A stretch of 64,000 bases of DNA from Paramacrobiotus metropolitanus (GCF_019649055.1 NW_026570352.1:62001-126000); one strand, 5' to 3'. Shown: positions 10,650-23,800, numbered from the stretch's first letter. The notes: generated from the letters alone by a model not told the origin. A program made the numbers and translations.

Positions 10650-13600
10650 GCAAAGCGAACGAAATTCTAACATCTTCTTCGAATTCAAAATTATTTTGCA
10701 GATCATATATTTTAAAATTAAAAAGAATGCTTGGACTCTTGTTTGGTTTAGGAATCATGAATGTTCTTCCTAGTTCTTACTCATGTGCGCTTAACCTGAA
10801 ATGGCTTAAGGCCAGGCTATGACGGCTTTTGTTCTAAGACGTCTTTTTGCAATCATTTTGCAACTTCATTTTGCAATCATTGTGCAAAAATAAGCGGCTG
10901 CATAGATTGAAGACTGCTCTATTAGATGGCAAAAAGATTATTGTGAAAAGATAGACAATTTATAACAGACACCGCGCGGCATAGACAATTTAGTCATATT
11001 AACACTTGTCAATTGCAAAATTAAGGGCTCTACCAAATATAAATGGCACACAAATTTCTTTAGTACTCTGTAGTTTACTGTGAGTGGACAAAAATAAAAG
11101 GACTTGAAAGGAAGCAGAGGATATAGCCGTGTATGCCGTTTCCGATCAATATAGATATATTTATCTGCGTTATACATTTGCATACAGCCGGGAAAACATT
11201 AGGCACCAGGCCGCGACCGCTCCAGAAATCGTAAATTAATCGTACAGAAAACCGGATCGGTAAAGAAAATGGCCTTTCGGAGCCCGATGTCTTCTGCCAT
11301 CCGAGTTGCTTTTGTAACTAGACCGCGCGGTGTGGCGAAAATAATGCAACGTGCCGCTAATCCGTTAAAAACAGGCGTATTTTCTGGATCACGGTGGAGT
11401 TCATCCCGGAGCGCTGCGCCAACCGTCTGCCTACCTTTTGATAACACAGGGGCTTTGCAAGATATTGCGCAGAAATAATAAATAACCAACCACAAGGAAC
11501 GCCCACTCGTTTTCGATCCGGCAGTGCAAAACATGAAGATTACCATGCACAATTTATTGATTCCCCTCATCGCTTTACCACTGAGCACAGTATTTCTTCT
11601 TTTTGATTATTAACAGCTTTTCCCATCTGGAAGCATTTTTTGCGTTACGGCGGTATATTGTTAACTTACCATTAGTTAAGAGAATAAAATCTGCTGTACT
11701 GTAGTTAACTTAACCATAATAGATTTTTTTCTACTCTCTTTCACCGGCAACCCGGCAACGAGCAGGATAATATTCTAAATTTCACACTTCCCGCCAGCGG
11801 GCTCCAAGTGCTAAAAGGAATGGGATTTTTGCTGGCTGGTTTGGAAGCTGGTATCTCTGGATTGACCATACCAAGTAACGCGCTAATTTTTTCATGGAGC
11901 TGCTTCAGGAATCTTTATATTGTACTTTGTGCAGAGATTGGCTCGACCGGTCAGTGGACTGCAATCTGATGCTAGCGCATACTAACCCATATACAGATAC
12001 ATAATTTCTGTATTTCCGCGCGATTTTAACGACAGTAAATTCTCTGGATCGCCCGCAGTAGGCGTCGCTTCCCTGATGTCAAAGAAGCCGCGGTCTAGTG
12101 CGGACAGTCTGGGAAAACTTTTTGTCTCTTGAATTCAGATAGATAAAGCGCGGATACAGTACCCTTACGAGTACAGCATTACGGGTGTGGGGTGTTACAT
12201 CAAAAATTGTTGCAGTCGATATAGTTAACAAACTGACGCGAGACATAACCAACTGGTCCGCATTGTGAAGTAAAAATATCGTATTATTGTATGGGCGTTC
12301 GAGTAGTTTGCTACGATTGCTATCTGTTCCGCAATCGGGATGTGCAGAATACATCCCCTAGCTCGGCTTTGATCGTTTCTAGATTTCATAGCTGCTCTGA
12401 TCGCATAGTTTTGAAAAGCTAGCGGTCAAACCAGATTTTCTTATCCGCCCGCCATACTCGACTTGTTTTCTGTGTTATTCCTCGAAGCCAAACACCGGTA
12501 AAGGGTGTTGTAGATGGAAACCGGCAAGGGCACACGCACCGGTACGCAGCCGACACTCCTCCCTGGCCGATTACATCCACGTGCCTAAACGGCACTTCCG
12601 TTCCGACGAAACATACCAGTAGCCTGCATCCTGCCGTATCTGGCGGAGTCATTCTACACGACTTTAATAACTTAATTGGTCAACTCCTCGCTTATACTGG
12701 CTACATGGCTTGGGTCACCGTCCGTGGCACCACCCTGTGGTAATCGGGCTAGACTGGCTGTACGCGACCAGACATCTTTGCTTAATGTTTGATATTGCTA
12801 AATGATTGGCCAACCATTAAGCACACATGGCTGATGACCGCCAGACGGCCGTTTGGTGTGGCATTCGGGATCATCCTGACTACGGTCATCTGGATTAACG
12901 CTACACAGAACGCTGTCACTGGAAAGATACTGCGTTCATCTTCCCTCTACAATTCTGCTGCGTTGAACCGCTCAAGACAACAGAATCTGTAGAGGGAAGA
13001 GGAGCGCCGTCACGGGAGGATAATCGGCACACCGCCCAGACGTAGCGCACGCGTATGCTGCTTTCCGATCCGCCTCGCATCCGGCGTCAAGTTCATGGTG
13101 TAGCAGGATACATGACGATGGCGCCGCGCTTCAGATTTAAGATGTTGCACAATAATGGTTTCTGAGTTATGATATTTTTCTCGTACGAAAACTATATTAT
13201 TTGTGCGACAATTTTGTAGATTTTTTTTAGGAACTATAAATATCGCCATTATAATATACGTAAATTATGTGGGACATTACTCGTACATTGTTCCTATTTA
13301 GAGCATTTCACCTCGTGCGAATAGTGCTTTGGAGTACTTACGTACTTAGCGTATACGGGCAACAATGGGCATATTGTAGATTGTCAACTAAAAATAAAAT
13401 TTGTTCTGGTAAAGAAAACCGCTAACACATGCAGTAATTATGAATTACGAAAAAAACTATGTCTGCTATCAAAAATTGCGGGTTAAGGCTGCTTTATACA
13501 CGAGTGATTTAAGCGTATGAGGACCGGAAAACTCCTGCACTAGAAATGCGTACTAGAAATACCGATGCGACTTTGCGTATTGCATGCCGTTGTTTTCTTT

Positions 13601-14385
13601 AATTTCGCCGTAATTTGAGCTCATATTGTGAATCCGTTTTTCCACCATTTAAAAAAAACAAACAAAAATCGCAATGGGATATTTTCGTTAGCATAATACC
13701 AGCGGCAATTTTTAACGAGATAAATTAAAAAGCAAAAAAACAGTTACATCAGACCCAGATCTTGTCTGACACATTTGTCTGTTTAGCACAACGCAAAAAT
13801 AGATTTGTCGCAAACGCCCACGTTTAGAAAGATTTCATGTGCAATTACATGTTGTTGCAGAGCCAAGAGATTACCCGCACAATAATATTCGTTCTAAACA
13901 AAGTTCTTCTATGCTGCGGCGAAATCGAAGAGGTACTAGTAGTAGTTAGGTAATAATTTTTCTGGCAGTTACTGCAGACTGTTTCTTCTTTTCGCATTAC
14001 TGAAAGCCACCTCTAGTGTATGCCGAAGTTTGTCACAATTATATACGCTCACTAAATATTATGCAGAGGCTCTTTTAGCAGGAGCAGCTAATCGTCATGC
14101 TGAATGGATTACTGGTCAGCGAAAGTTATCTGAAATTAGGAATCATAGCCGGTGGATCAATGGATATCAATCGTGCAGCGATTTTCAAGGTTGTCTCGTA
14201 CCAAAAATTTTTTGAAGTGTTTCGCAGGTTTAGTGACTAATTTTAAAATATATTTTTCGCAGGTGCTTACTCTAATATAATTGCCACCATCAGCATTGTT
14301 GCCACACAGTTATTTTCGAAAGAAAGATTACCTTTACCGGTGCTGAATGAGCATCCAATTCTTCAGTGTGAATGCAGGGCTTTAC
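10650..14385. other. Gene-poor stretch
   Basis: About 3.7 kb with no gene I can support. It holds one 129-codon open frame on the minus strand (11588-11199) with a hydrophobic segment but no recognisable family, and other frames that look random. No tRNA pattern was seen. One hairpin is listed separately. Confidence 0.4.
12939..12999. repeat. Imperfect hairpin
   Basis: TCTTCCCTCTACA at the left pairs with TGTAGAGGGAAGA at the right; the pairing extends with one bulge to about 21 bp around a short loop. Isolated, function unknown. Confidence 0.6.
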
Positions 14386-14765
14386 CTGTTCTTGTAAAGT
14401 TAGCACCGGGATACAGAAAACAATCAGAAAACATCCGTAAAACACCACACCGCCCAAAATAAAATAATCCGGTTCATGGGACAGAATCCTGGAGGACGCC
14501 ATAAATCCTAGCAAGGTCACCATGTCTACGCCGAATACAAATCCTGAAATCCAATTGAACGTTCTGTTCATGCGTTCCGCCAACGTGTGTAGGCGTAAGC
14601 GCAAATCCACAAGTTCTTCAGCTTCGTGCAACACGGCAATGCGATGCGGACTGGCGCTGATGCGGCACAAGCGCTCATGGAAAAGGTCAATACTGATTTT
14701 CATCACGCAACCATACGCTTGTATAAGCAGAAACACGGTTAAAAAAGTAAAACAGCCGCATTTAA
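14386..14765 (-). pseudogene. Truncated gustatory-receptor-like relic (GR-G)
   Basis: Only the last third of a GR exon 1 remains: from a YGC-x-MKISIDLFHERL block through the FILGGVVFYGCFLIVFCIPV segment to LTLQEQ and a canonical GT donor at 14385-14384. Homology stops at about 14765, next to a reverse-transcriptase fragment (14871-15194). I find no exon 2 with the usual AGCCG start below it. The remaining frame is open, but the gene lacks its start and three downstream exons. It resembles GR-A, GR-D and GR-E most. Confidence 0.55.
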
Positions 14766-14870
14766 TAAATTCTATAATTTGCGAAAACTTTAATCACTTC
14801 TCTTCTCACACTTTATTGGTCAAATCGAAAACGCAATACGCAAATAGAGGAAGAAAAAAAATACGATAAA

Positions 14871-15194
14871 CTATAACAGAAAGATTTCGTTCAGTTTATC
14901 CAGCCCTTCCATCGTGCCCAGCACTGACGCCGCATTTTCCCGTTGAATTTCTATGGACAAACGCTGCCGCATAAATTTATGCGAGCGGGCTTCTCCGGTG
15001 TGCTGCTGCAGTCTTTTTCCCAGCTCTTGGATGATGGCGATCGTCGACGGTCCCCACTGGCCCAGTTTTTTGAAAGCCATCGGAACGAATACTGAGTAGG
15101 TAGCGGCCGGCAGATAGGAATAAAGTCCTGATGCTTGCATGGCGGCCGAGGTGGCTTTGACATGCGACAGCGCAACCGTGTCCACACATGTCAC
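14871..15194 (-). mobile_element. Retrotransposon fragment, C-terminal end of an RT polyprotein
   Basis: An open frame of 107 codons carries the block FVPMAFKKLGQWG followed by an ELGKRL-x-QHTGE helix and RQRLSIEIQRENA. This combination is typical of the extreme C terminus of many animal non-LTR reverse transcriptase polyproteins. No RT catalytic motif is present, so this is a 5'-truncated insertion that appears to have cut GR-G. Which clade it belongs to cannot be told from this piece. Confidence 0.45.
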
Positions 15195-15347
15195 TTAAAA
15201 GACCGTAATTTTGCGTAGTTCAGTGCACAAAAAAAGGATTTAATGTTGGGAGAAAAGGAGGTTACAGACACTGCATGTATGTATAACTGCAAAATGTAGT
15301 GCGTTCCACACGCGGCGTTGGATATTAATCGCATTTGGCACAAGCGG

Positions 15348-17302
15348 TTAAAATTGTTCGGCATGGTGGGGAAATATTTGATTCGCTATCATGGTTACGG
15401 TGGCAATGAATGCGTAAATCTGCAAAACAAAATTCCAAAAAACTCCTGCAGTACTCATGCAGAACAATACCTCGTAAAAAAACTTAAGGGATAAAAAGAA
15501 ATAAGCTAGGTTTCTCGCTGATGCTGTTAGTAGTAGCCAGTAAGCAGTAGCAGATACGTTGGTTGCCAAGAAAAGATACGTTAGTTAAACGATACATGGT
15601 TGGTTGATTAAAAACAGTGTACGTTTGTTGTTTTCTATGTGCTACAGAAAAACGGTTCGTGCTAGCCATATAATCAAAGTGTGTTCAAAAGCGACACCAA
15701 TAAACATACCTTTACAATGACGGCGGGGTTCCAGCGCATCATTACACCAGCTGTGATTTCCATCCGCATGTTTTCCTCGCAGATCATTAGGCAGCGCAAA
15801 GACTTCTCAATATTTTGCCGCTGAAAATCACAAAGGCACATTGCGCTAGCATTGCCAGTTGCGACTACACCTGTGCATGTTTTGACCGTATTGCAATTGT
15901 ACTAACGACCTCTTCGACCTCCCGGGAAAACACCATACAGTTGAAAATGGAAACTATTTTCCTCTTTATTCGTTGACTCTGCAACCCAAGAGATCAGCAT
16001 CGTTTGTTTCCTATGGTATCGTGTTCACAATTAAAAAAAAAAATGAGATGGTTCTGGAACGAAACGCCTGTCACACTACCCATCGAATAAAGAACTTTTT
16101 TTTTAAATTTAAAAAAAACGTCTTACAATTTTTTTTAAATTTTGCACACGCTTATTTCGTTCGTACGCACCACATGGAAGCAGTGTATGCGAAACTGCGT
16201 ACCTTTGATAGAGTTAGTTGAAAGATAAAATTACTTGAATTTACAAGAAAGTTTCGTGCAGTAATGCCAAGAACGCTTTTTGTCCCGTAGTACTTTCTTT
16301 AGGAAAGTTTCGATTCTGATCGTATCTTGCCTGCGCTCCTAATCCCAGTACCGGGATGTAGAATATCACCAGGAGTAATCCATAAATAACTGCGGCCGAA
16401 AAGTTGTAGTAATTCGGTTCGTCCGACAGAATCTCGGAGACGCCCATGAAACCTAGCATGCTCACCGCATCCGCCCAGAATGCCAGTCCTGCAATGTATC
16501 TGAATGTGCGGCCCAGCGCTTCCGCAAAAGTGTGCATTCGGTGACGGAATCGTTGAAGTTCCTCTAATTCGTGTACCGTCCGAGCTTGGATGATGTCGCA
16601 TGATGACGTTTCGAGTAAACGCTGGAGGTAATCCTCATACAGATCAGCCGAAATCTTTATTAGACAGCCATAAACAAAGAACAGTACCAGCGGCAGCATT
16701 GAAAAAAATATGGGAAACAGTCCACACGCTGCCCACAGTACATAGTATTTCCAACGTGCAAATGAAACACCTAATTGACGGAAGACAGTGCTATGGTCCG
16801 TCAGACGTGATAAAGCGTCGACAGTGAAATCTGTCCAGAGGCTGAAATCCCAGACGAAATATGCAATTAGTAGTACAACAAACGCCAAGAACCATACATA
16901 GATAACGCGACCTGTTATGCATGTAGCAAAATCATCATTTTTTTGGGCGAAGTATATCAGCTCTTCAGCAGCAATCCAAAGTTGTTTTAAGGAATGTTGC
17001 TGTGTGCTGAAAGCTAGCAAAATGACTGCGGCTCGAGACGTCTGTAGGATTTCTTGCAAATGATTAAAAAATTCTAATAGCTGAAGCTGATGGTGGTGCG
17101 AATGCGTAGCCGTCACGGTAATGCATCGCAGGAGATAAATCCCGGAGGTCACCAAAGCACCCAAAATAAGAAACAGGTGAATACAGCGGTGTATTAGGGT
17201 AATGCCTTGACGACTTGGTTTCGTTGTTGACATCTGGATGCCGAGTAGGTTATGTAGCACGGTTAAGATTTTCCGAATAGTACTGGCAGCTTTGTTGCGC
17301 AT
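15348..17302 (-). CDS. Gustatory-receptor-like 7TM protein (GR-F)
   Basis: Intact four-exon gene, 407 residues. Exons: 17302-16331 (324 codons), 15978-15910 (23), 15820-15710 (37), 15419-15348 (23 plus TAA). All introns are phase 0, as in the three conserved C-terminal introns of insect GR genes. Intron 1 starts with GC, not GT (16330-16329, in GCGCAG/GCAAGA); the others are GT-AG. Hydrophobic segments are spread through exon 1, including FFSMLPLVLFFVYGCLIKI and AAVIYGLLLVIFYIPVLGL. The last exon, IYAFIATVTMIANQIF, gives TM7; its TVTMIANQI fits a degenerate form of the GR signature T-Y-hhhhh-Q-F. Exon 3 is Cys-containing (CLMICEEN). Role inferred: membrane chemoreceptor subunit, ligand unknown. 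Confidence 0.65.
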
Positions 17303-17761
17303 GATAAACTGTTTCTTCTGATGGACAATGAAATTCAGTGCGAGCCGTTAAATGACTGAGTTATAGGTTAATACCTGGGTGAAATCATGATATCGGTTAC
17401 TGTATCTTAGTCGACACTATGGCTCTTTTCCATATGAGAGGAACTTATAACATTGGCTGTCGTTCAAGCGGAGAACTACTAAACTCGACTGTTTCTCGGG
17501 TACTACATTTTACCTTCGATAGCTTACGTAATAACCAGCCTTCGGGGATTATCCACCCGCCACCGTTAACTGCGTGAATGAGTATTTCACGTCGACTACA
17601 GTAGTACGCAGCGAAGTGTAAAAAAACATTTGTTTGGTCATCAGAGACTTCAAAATGAAACTCCACGGCAGACGTCAGAGCCTTCATAATTCCCATCTGG
17701 CGCAATACGATATGAGAAATGTTCTGCTCGGCCCGCGGGATATTCAGTTAAGCCGATTGAG
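17303..17761. other. Upstream of GR-F
   Basis: No supported gene; this is the 5' flank of GR-F and would contain its promoter. No clear TATA or initiator signal was identified. Confidence 0.35.
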
Positions 17762-17850
17762 GAAAATGGCCCGGTACATAGCGTCCAAAAGGGAATACAT
17801 ACACTAAAACTTTCGCTTGCGCGCACTCCGAATCACTTTTTTTGTAATAC
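17762..17850. mobile_element. Palindromic element, second copy, left part
   Basis: Begins GGAAAATGGCCCGGTACATA like the left end of 9651-10418 and continues through the CGCGCACTCCGAAT block to GTAATAC, where the LTR element starts. The sequence resumes at 31152 with TTTATGTCATTCTAAAGC, exactly as in the uninterrupted copy. Confidence 0.75.
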
Positions 17851-18229
17851 TGTAGCCGTACAAATAAGATCGGTAATGTTACAGTAATCATGATGAGAGC
17901 ATTTCATTGGTGCTAGTTGATGCGGAAAGATCTGAATGTGTACTTGTACGAATCTTCACTTTTATCGTGGATTTCTAGACTGGTTTGGGAAATGTCTAAC
18001 TGATCTAAAATTGTTCTTGCTCTTGCCCTTGCCCTTGCCCTTCTCCAATGTTTTCAGCTGAATGAAAATGTGTGCGTACGCGTTGACAATGTGTTCCGTT
18101 GCCGGCTCTCGTTAAGAGTTGATTACATAAGTGATCTTAAAGTAATTCGTTAACACCACCAGAACTTCCGATCGTGATACGGGTGGATTAACCCAATCCA
18201 CTAGAGACAGCTTAGAAGTTGTCATTGCA
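17851..18229 (+). repeat. 5' LTR
   Basis: 379 bp, TG...CA ends, matches 30772-31147. It contains a short CTTGCC tandem run near 18018-18042. It has GATGAG-AGCATTTCATT where the 3' LTR has GATGAG-TTTTCATT. Confidence 0.85.
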
Positions 18230-18247
18230 TGGCGCTCCTGGTGCCGT
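18230..18247 (+). promoter_or_regulatory. Presumed primer-binding site
   Basis: TGGCGCTCCTGGTGCCGT follows the 5' LTR directly and begins with the TGG expected to pair with a tRNA 3' CCA. I cannot say which tRNA it matches. Confidence 0.5.
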
Positions 18248-18483
18248 TGAATAGCAACGATTATTTTACGGAATTATTGATTCACCTTTCGGATTAACAT
18301 CTTGCCGGCGCATCCCACACCGGCATCACTACCAGTAACATTGCGTCAGCTCACCGGCGCAAGAAGTCAACCTCCACAGCCGTCTCAAGCGACCACGCCC
18401 TCGGCGACTGTTTACCGGAGGACCGGAAATCCCACCTTACCTGTCATCTTACCGCATCCCGAAAGTAAAGACACATCATTTGG

Positions 18484-18757
18484 GTAAGTACAAATAAAGA
18501 AAACTTTAACCTTATATTTTACTACATTACTCAGTCGTAAAAAGATAATTATTTTGTCATCCTCCCACTTTAATAGCAGTATCCAAATTTGCAACAGCAA
18601 CCTCCACATTGTCAATACGAACTTAATAAGCAATTATTTCAGTTTTGATCCTGAGTTTTCTGTGTTGGTTATACACTTTACAGTACTTTTGTGCACAATT
18701 GATTTTACCGGTATGGTATAAGACTTTCTTGACCTGCATTCGTTTTCATTTCTCCAG
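18484..18757 (+). other. Possible leader intron in the retroelement
   Basis: A strong donor (TTTGG/GTAAGTA) and a strong acceptor (pyrimidine run then TCTCCAG) frame 274 nt between the 5' LTR and gag. Splicing would shorten the gag leader; nothing proves it is used. Confidence 0.3.
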
Positions 18758-18842
18758 CAAAACTTTTCTCTTTAAAGAGAGCATTCTTGGCTTGGGAAAG
18801 AAACCATTAGCGTTTACAGTTGAATAGTTTTTCTCGGACAGT

Positions 18843-20849
18843 ATGGACAAACAGCAGAACCTAGCCGACACTCTGTCTGCGTATACGAAGGTTGAGCTAC
18901 AGAGTATAGCACAACAGTATAAAGTACCGTATAAGCAGGCTGACAACAAGAGTAAACTACAGACAGCAATTGCACATTACATGTGTACCCAGAATCTTAC
19001 CGCTGAAGATCTGAAGAAGATACTGGGCAGGGAGAAATGCAACAACACGGCATCGCAGGCCAACACCACACCAGTTAAGAGCAATCAGACCAACGCGACC
19101 GCTGGCTCGGTTGCGCAGCTGTCAGAGGACAGAGGGGACGCTCTCTTTCCACAACAGCCTAGCACTCTAAACAGTGTGGAGCCTGACAGTGAGCACTTGG
19201 TAAACAGTACTCCTGAGCTACAGCATGCTTTACAGCAACCGAATAGACTATACAGTACACTCACGCAGTATATGCCTGATGAGCAGGGCAGAGTATATCT
19301 AGATTAGCTGCTGATGGAATCGCATAAGCAGTCCTATAACTTTGTTGAACAGCTACATGCAGCGCGCCATGCTGAAGAGATTGCCGCACTACAGTTACAG
19401 CTGCTTGAAGGACGTAAAGAGCGTGAGAGAGAGAATACTTCTACATTCCCACCACATCACGCCCATGTACAGTATAGTTCCAATACAGCTGATGTAAAGC
19501 ACCCAATCCCAGTGGATAATAAAAGTACAGTACTAACCGATCCAGTTGCATGTAATACTCCAGGTAATAGTACTAATAATAATAATCTGGCGAAAATTGT
19601 GAATGCTCTCGCAGCTGTTAACCTGGATCGCAGTGAACTACTGCCTAAAGATTTTAAGATTGAGATCTTCAACAACAAGCCTGAATACACTATTAGTAAT
19701 TTCTTCCAACAGTTTGAAAGAGTAGCTAGTACATTAGATTGGGACAATAAACGACGAGTAATCATGCTGCCGAACTGTTTAGGCGAAGCGCCGCGCCGAT
19801 TTTTTAAAGCAGAATGGTCGACCAATAAAGAGTTAAATTATGATGCCTGGCGCAACAAACTAGTAGCTCGGTATCTCCCTGAAGATTATGCTGACAAGAA
19901 ACGCTTAGAGCTTTCCCGTAAGAACCTGAAGCCTGGTGATGACGTACAGCAATTTTTTGACGACATGCTAGTATTATTCCAGGAGATAGATAGTCGTATG
20001 CCTGAAGAGTACAAAGTCTCGGAAATTAAGCGTGCTATCTCCGGCATCCCAGAGTATCGAAAAATATTAATCGCAGCTAACGCAAACTCTGTTAATGAGA
20101 TCCGTAACATTCTGGGAAAACTTGCTACAGTAGATTCTACCGAAGCAACAGTAAATGTGTCATATGCCAGCCCGCCAACACCGGCGCCGCACAATAACCG
20201 AGACTACGAGTATCATAACCGTAGCGACAGCCGTGACAGGCAACATTATCGGGACCGCAGCTCGTACGACAGTAATTGGCGTCGACGGTCACCCAGCCCA
20301 TACGGCAGAGTAGAAAGTACGAATAGACATTTCGACCGTTCGCGTTTCCATAAGTATAATCGTAATAGTGACCACAACTCACAGTATCCGCCACGTCGCT
20401 TCAGCAGAGAGCAAGACCGCAGCAGCGACTTCAGCCACAATCGTACCAACCGAGATGGTAGAGACATAAGTAGTAATCGTTACTCGCGTGATCGTACCGA
20501 TGGCCGTCAACCCCAATCTAACAGTACAGGAAGGCGTGAGTTCTCACAGGAGCGTGCCGAGTCACGTGACCGCCGCAAGGAAGATTGGAAGAGTAGAATA
20601 CCTGAGAAAGTAATAGATTTTGATAGTTACCGGCTGGGGAACGGCAAGCTATTCTGCCCATTCTGTAAAGATTTCAGGCATGGTTTCTCTGAGTGCACGG
20701 GGGTAACACCGAATGTTGTACAGTACATACAACAAACGTGTCCAGCTGACATTATCCTCAAAGTAGAACGACAGTACAATAAGTACATTAAGGAAAACTT
20801 AGATGAAATGGGCGAAAACTTCTGGACAACACCTCAGGGAAACGTATGA
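18843..20849 (+). CDS. gag: gag polyprotein of the LTR element (interrupted by an in-frame TAG)
   Basis: Structural protein that would package element RNA. The frame runs from ATG 18843 to TGA 20847-20849, but TAG at 19305-19307 splits it into 154 and 511 codons; an ATG at 19314 restarts in the same frame. The N-terminal part resembles a SAP-like helix pair (TKVELQSIAQQYKVP). The central part (residues about 270-430) has the retrotransposon gag fold signature, with YLPEDYADKKRLEL and the DDVQQFFDDM block. It is followed by an Arg/Ser/Tyr-rich basic region and one zinc knuckle, C-P-F-C-x4-H-x4-C. The stop codon overlaps the pol ATG (ATGATG at 20846). Whether the amber codon is read through or is a mutation cannot be told here. 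Confidence 0.75.
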
Positions 20850-23800
20850 TGCCGTTCTGGAAAGGAGGTACAGACGGTGTATTACCACCTCCACATACTA
20901 TAGCAGATGCGACCAAAAGTACAACTCTGTCAGAATACTTTACAGTAAAAGCACGACCCGGAGAACAAACAGTAACCTATGTATACAGCATCGATATAGA
21001 AAAAAGTAAAACGTCCCCGTATGCAAGTTACGATATGCCTATTACGTGCACACCCACGTATGCACCGACCATAGTAAACGGCCACGAGGTCAGAACACTT
21101 TTCGATACCGCTGCAGGCTGCAGCATTATTAGTGAAAGTTTAGCAAGAGTAATTAATCTTAAATTCATTCATTTTAAGAAAGCGCACCTGATTTGCATTT
21201 CACAACTATCTCTGATCGCTTTAAATGTCCGGAGACGTACACGACTAGTACGACCGTAAAAGTTGGAGTAATAGACACCGTACACAAATTTTTTATCGTA
21301 TGCGGTCTCCCTAATGAATTTATATTCGGTGCTGATTTTTTAAAAGAGCATAAAATCAGTATTAATTCACACCGCGGACAAATTATGTTTGAAAAGCCAG
21401 ACAGAGTAAAGAAGTCGTTTTTACCGAAAGATATTCAAGATCGTATGGCTAGAAATTACAACTACTACCCACAAACTTCGTTCAATCATTATAAAGTAAC
21501 AACCGAAATTGGCCTCACTCTTACGCTACTGTACAAAGGGTATCCTACCAGCAATACTTGAAATACCAGAACTCGTAGAACCAGTAGTACCTAAAGTACC
21601 AGCACCACAAGTAGCGATTAGTGCACCTGATACGAGTATTGATATTTTCCCTGCAACCCCTACAGATACGAGTACCGATCTCTTTGCTGACAACACACCG
21701 CCGATTTGCAACATTTCTCCGGATGTTTTAGATCAAAGTGACCCAGAAGTAATGCCTACGCATCCCAGTGTATCATGGTCGCAGTCTCACATTAAACTCG
21801 GCACAAAGTTGAAAATCCCCAAGAAAACCGGTGTAGTCGTACAGTTCACTGTACCTGACAGCTATAACGGAGACGCGATTGTCATCGGGCAAAAGAACAT
21901 CTTGTTACAACACCTGGTTGGTGTAGCGAACTCCATACTATCTATTGAAAATGGAATAGGCAGTACAGTCATTACCAACTTCAGTGATAAAACAGTAACA
22001 TTAAAGAAAGGCTTATTAATTGGTTATGTAAAAACATCAGCTGCAGAAGAACTGGTTGAATGCAACAATCTCCAACCTGATACGAGTATAAGCCGAGATG
22101 AACTAAACGAGCATATTAAAAATCTTAACCTTAATCCGCATTTAACTACGGAAGAGCGCAACCAGTTAGTCCACCTTTTTGTCAAGTATGCAAAAGTATT
22201 CCCGTCTAAGACTCGCCCACTTGGCCTGTGTACCGATGTCACACACGGGATAGACACCGGTGACAGCAAGCCGATTAAAAAGATGCCGTGGCGCACGTCG
22301 TTCGCGCACCGTATTGAAATACAAAAGCAAGTAGATGAAATGTTGAATAAAGGCGTAATACGGAAATCTAATTCACCTTGGGCTGCTCCAGTAGTACTAG
22401 TAAAGAAAAAAGACCCGCATTCAGCATTGCGTTTTTGTGTAGACCTACGCGGGGTAAATAACGTTACGCACCGGCCAATGTGGCCACTGCCGCGCGTCGA
22501 TGACGCGATTTCTAGCTTTAGCGGCTCAGTGTATTTTTCGTCCCTAGATTTTAACTCTGGATTTTGGCAAATCCGGATGAAAGAAAGCGATATACCAAAG
22601 ACAAGCTTTATTACGCCCGACGGACAGTATGAATTTTTGAGAATGCCTTTTGGTCTTTCTGGAGGTACCGCTACCTTCCAAAAAGCCATGGATAGCATTC
22701 TAGGACACCTAAAGTGGCAATCAGTAATTTGCTATATTGATGATGTTTTAATAGGTGGCCGCGACTTAAATGAGCACATTAAACTTTTAGAAGAAGTACT
22801 AATAGCAGTCACAGCAGCAGGCTTCACCATCTCACCCAAGAAGTGCGAAATCGGTTTTGAAAAAATTAAATTTTTTGGACATACTATAAGTAAACACGGT
22901 CTTAGCCCTGACCCCGCTAAAATAGCTGCAATATCTGCCTTCCCGCGCCCCCAAACGGCCAAACAAGTAAAATCCTTTATAGGTGCATTATCATACTATA
23001 GACAGTTTATCCAAAATTTTTCGGGGCTTAGTAAACCACTTATTGAACTGACTAAGAAAGACGCACTTTTTATCTGGAGCGAAAACCAACAAGCAGCTTT
23101 TGAGGCATTAAGATTAGCCTTAACAACAGCACCGCTATTGAAACCGTTCGACCCGGCATTACCAACTCAACTAAAAACCGACGCTTCCGGCATCGGAGTA
23201 GGCGCCATACTTGAGCAACAACATGCCGACGGGTGGCATGTTGTCGCCTATGCGTCTAAAATGCTAGACAAGCACCAGACTAACTATCCAACGTCTGAAA
23301 AAGAACTTTTTGCGATCGTTTTCGGCATCAAAAAGTTCAAGCACTATCTAATCGGCAAACATTTTGTAGTAATAACTGATCATGCCGCTTTACAATTTCT
23401 GTTGAACTTAAAAGAACCTCAGGGCAGACTTAACCGATGGGCACTATTACTACAAGAGTACGACTTCAAAGTCATTTACCGAAAAGGTCGTCTCCATCAG
23501 GACGCAGACTTATTAAGCCGTAATCCGCATGAGCCTCCTGATGACACCGATGATTGTGATATTCCGGTGTATAGTACGAGTATTAATCCGTGCTTACTCT
23601 CGAACACACAGCAATTTGTCGAAGCACAAGAATCTGATGATTTTATAAGCAACATTAAGGACATCATTAACAACTCTGAAAAGTACTCTAATTCTGCGAA
23701 AAATATTCAACGAAAAGTTGACAGTTTCCGTATCGTTAATAACATCGTGTACAAAGTACAGTCACGAAAAGGACAGCGAAAACTGTTACTTTGTATTCCT

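Noticed and set aside
11199-11588. 129-codon minus-strand frame with a hydrophobic stretch
   Set aside because: No recognisable domain, no clear exon neighbours and average length for a chance frame; not enough to call a gene.
12419-12652. Minus-strand frame with a few Cys that faintly resembles an Ig domain
   Set aside because: The Cys spacing does not fit an Ig fold and there is no splice or start context.
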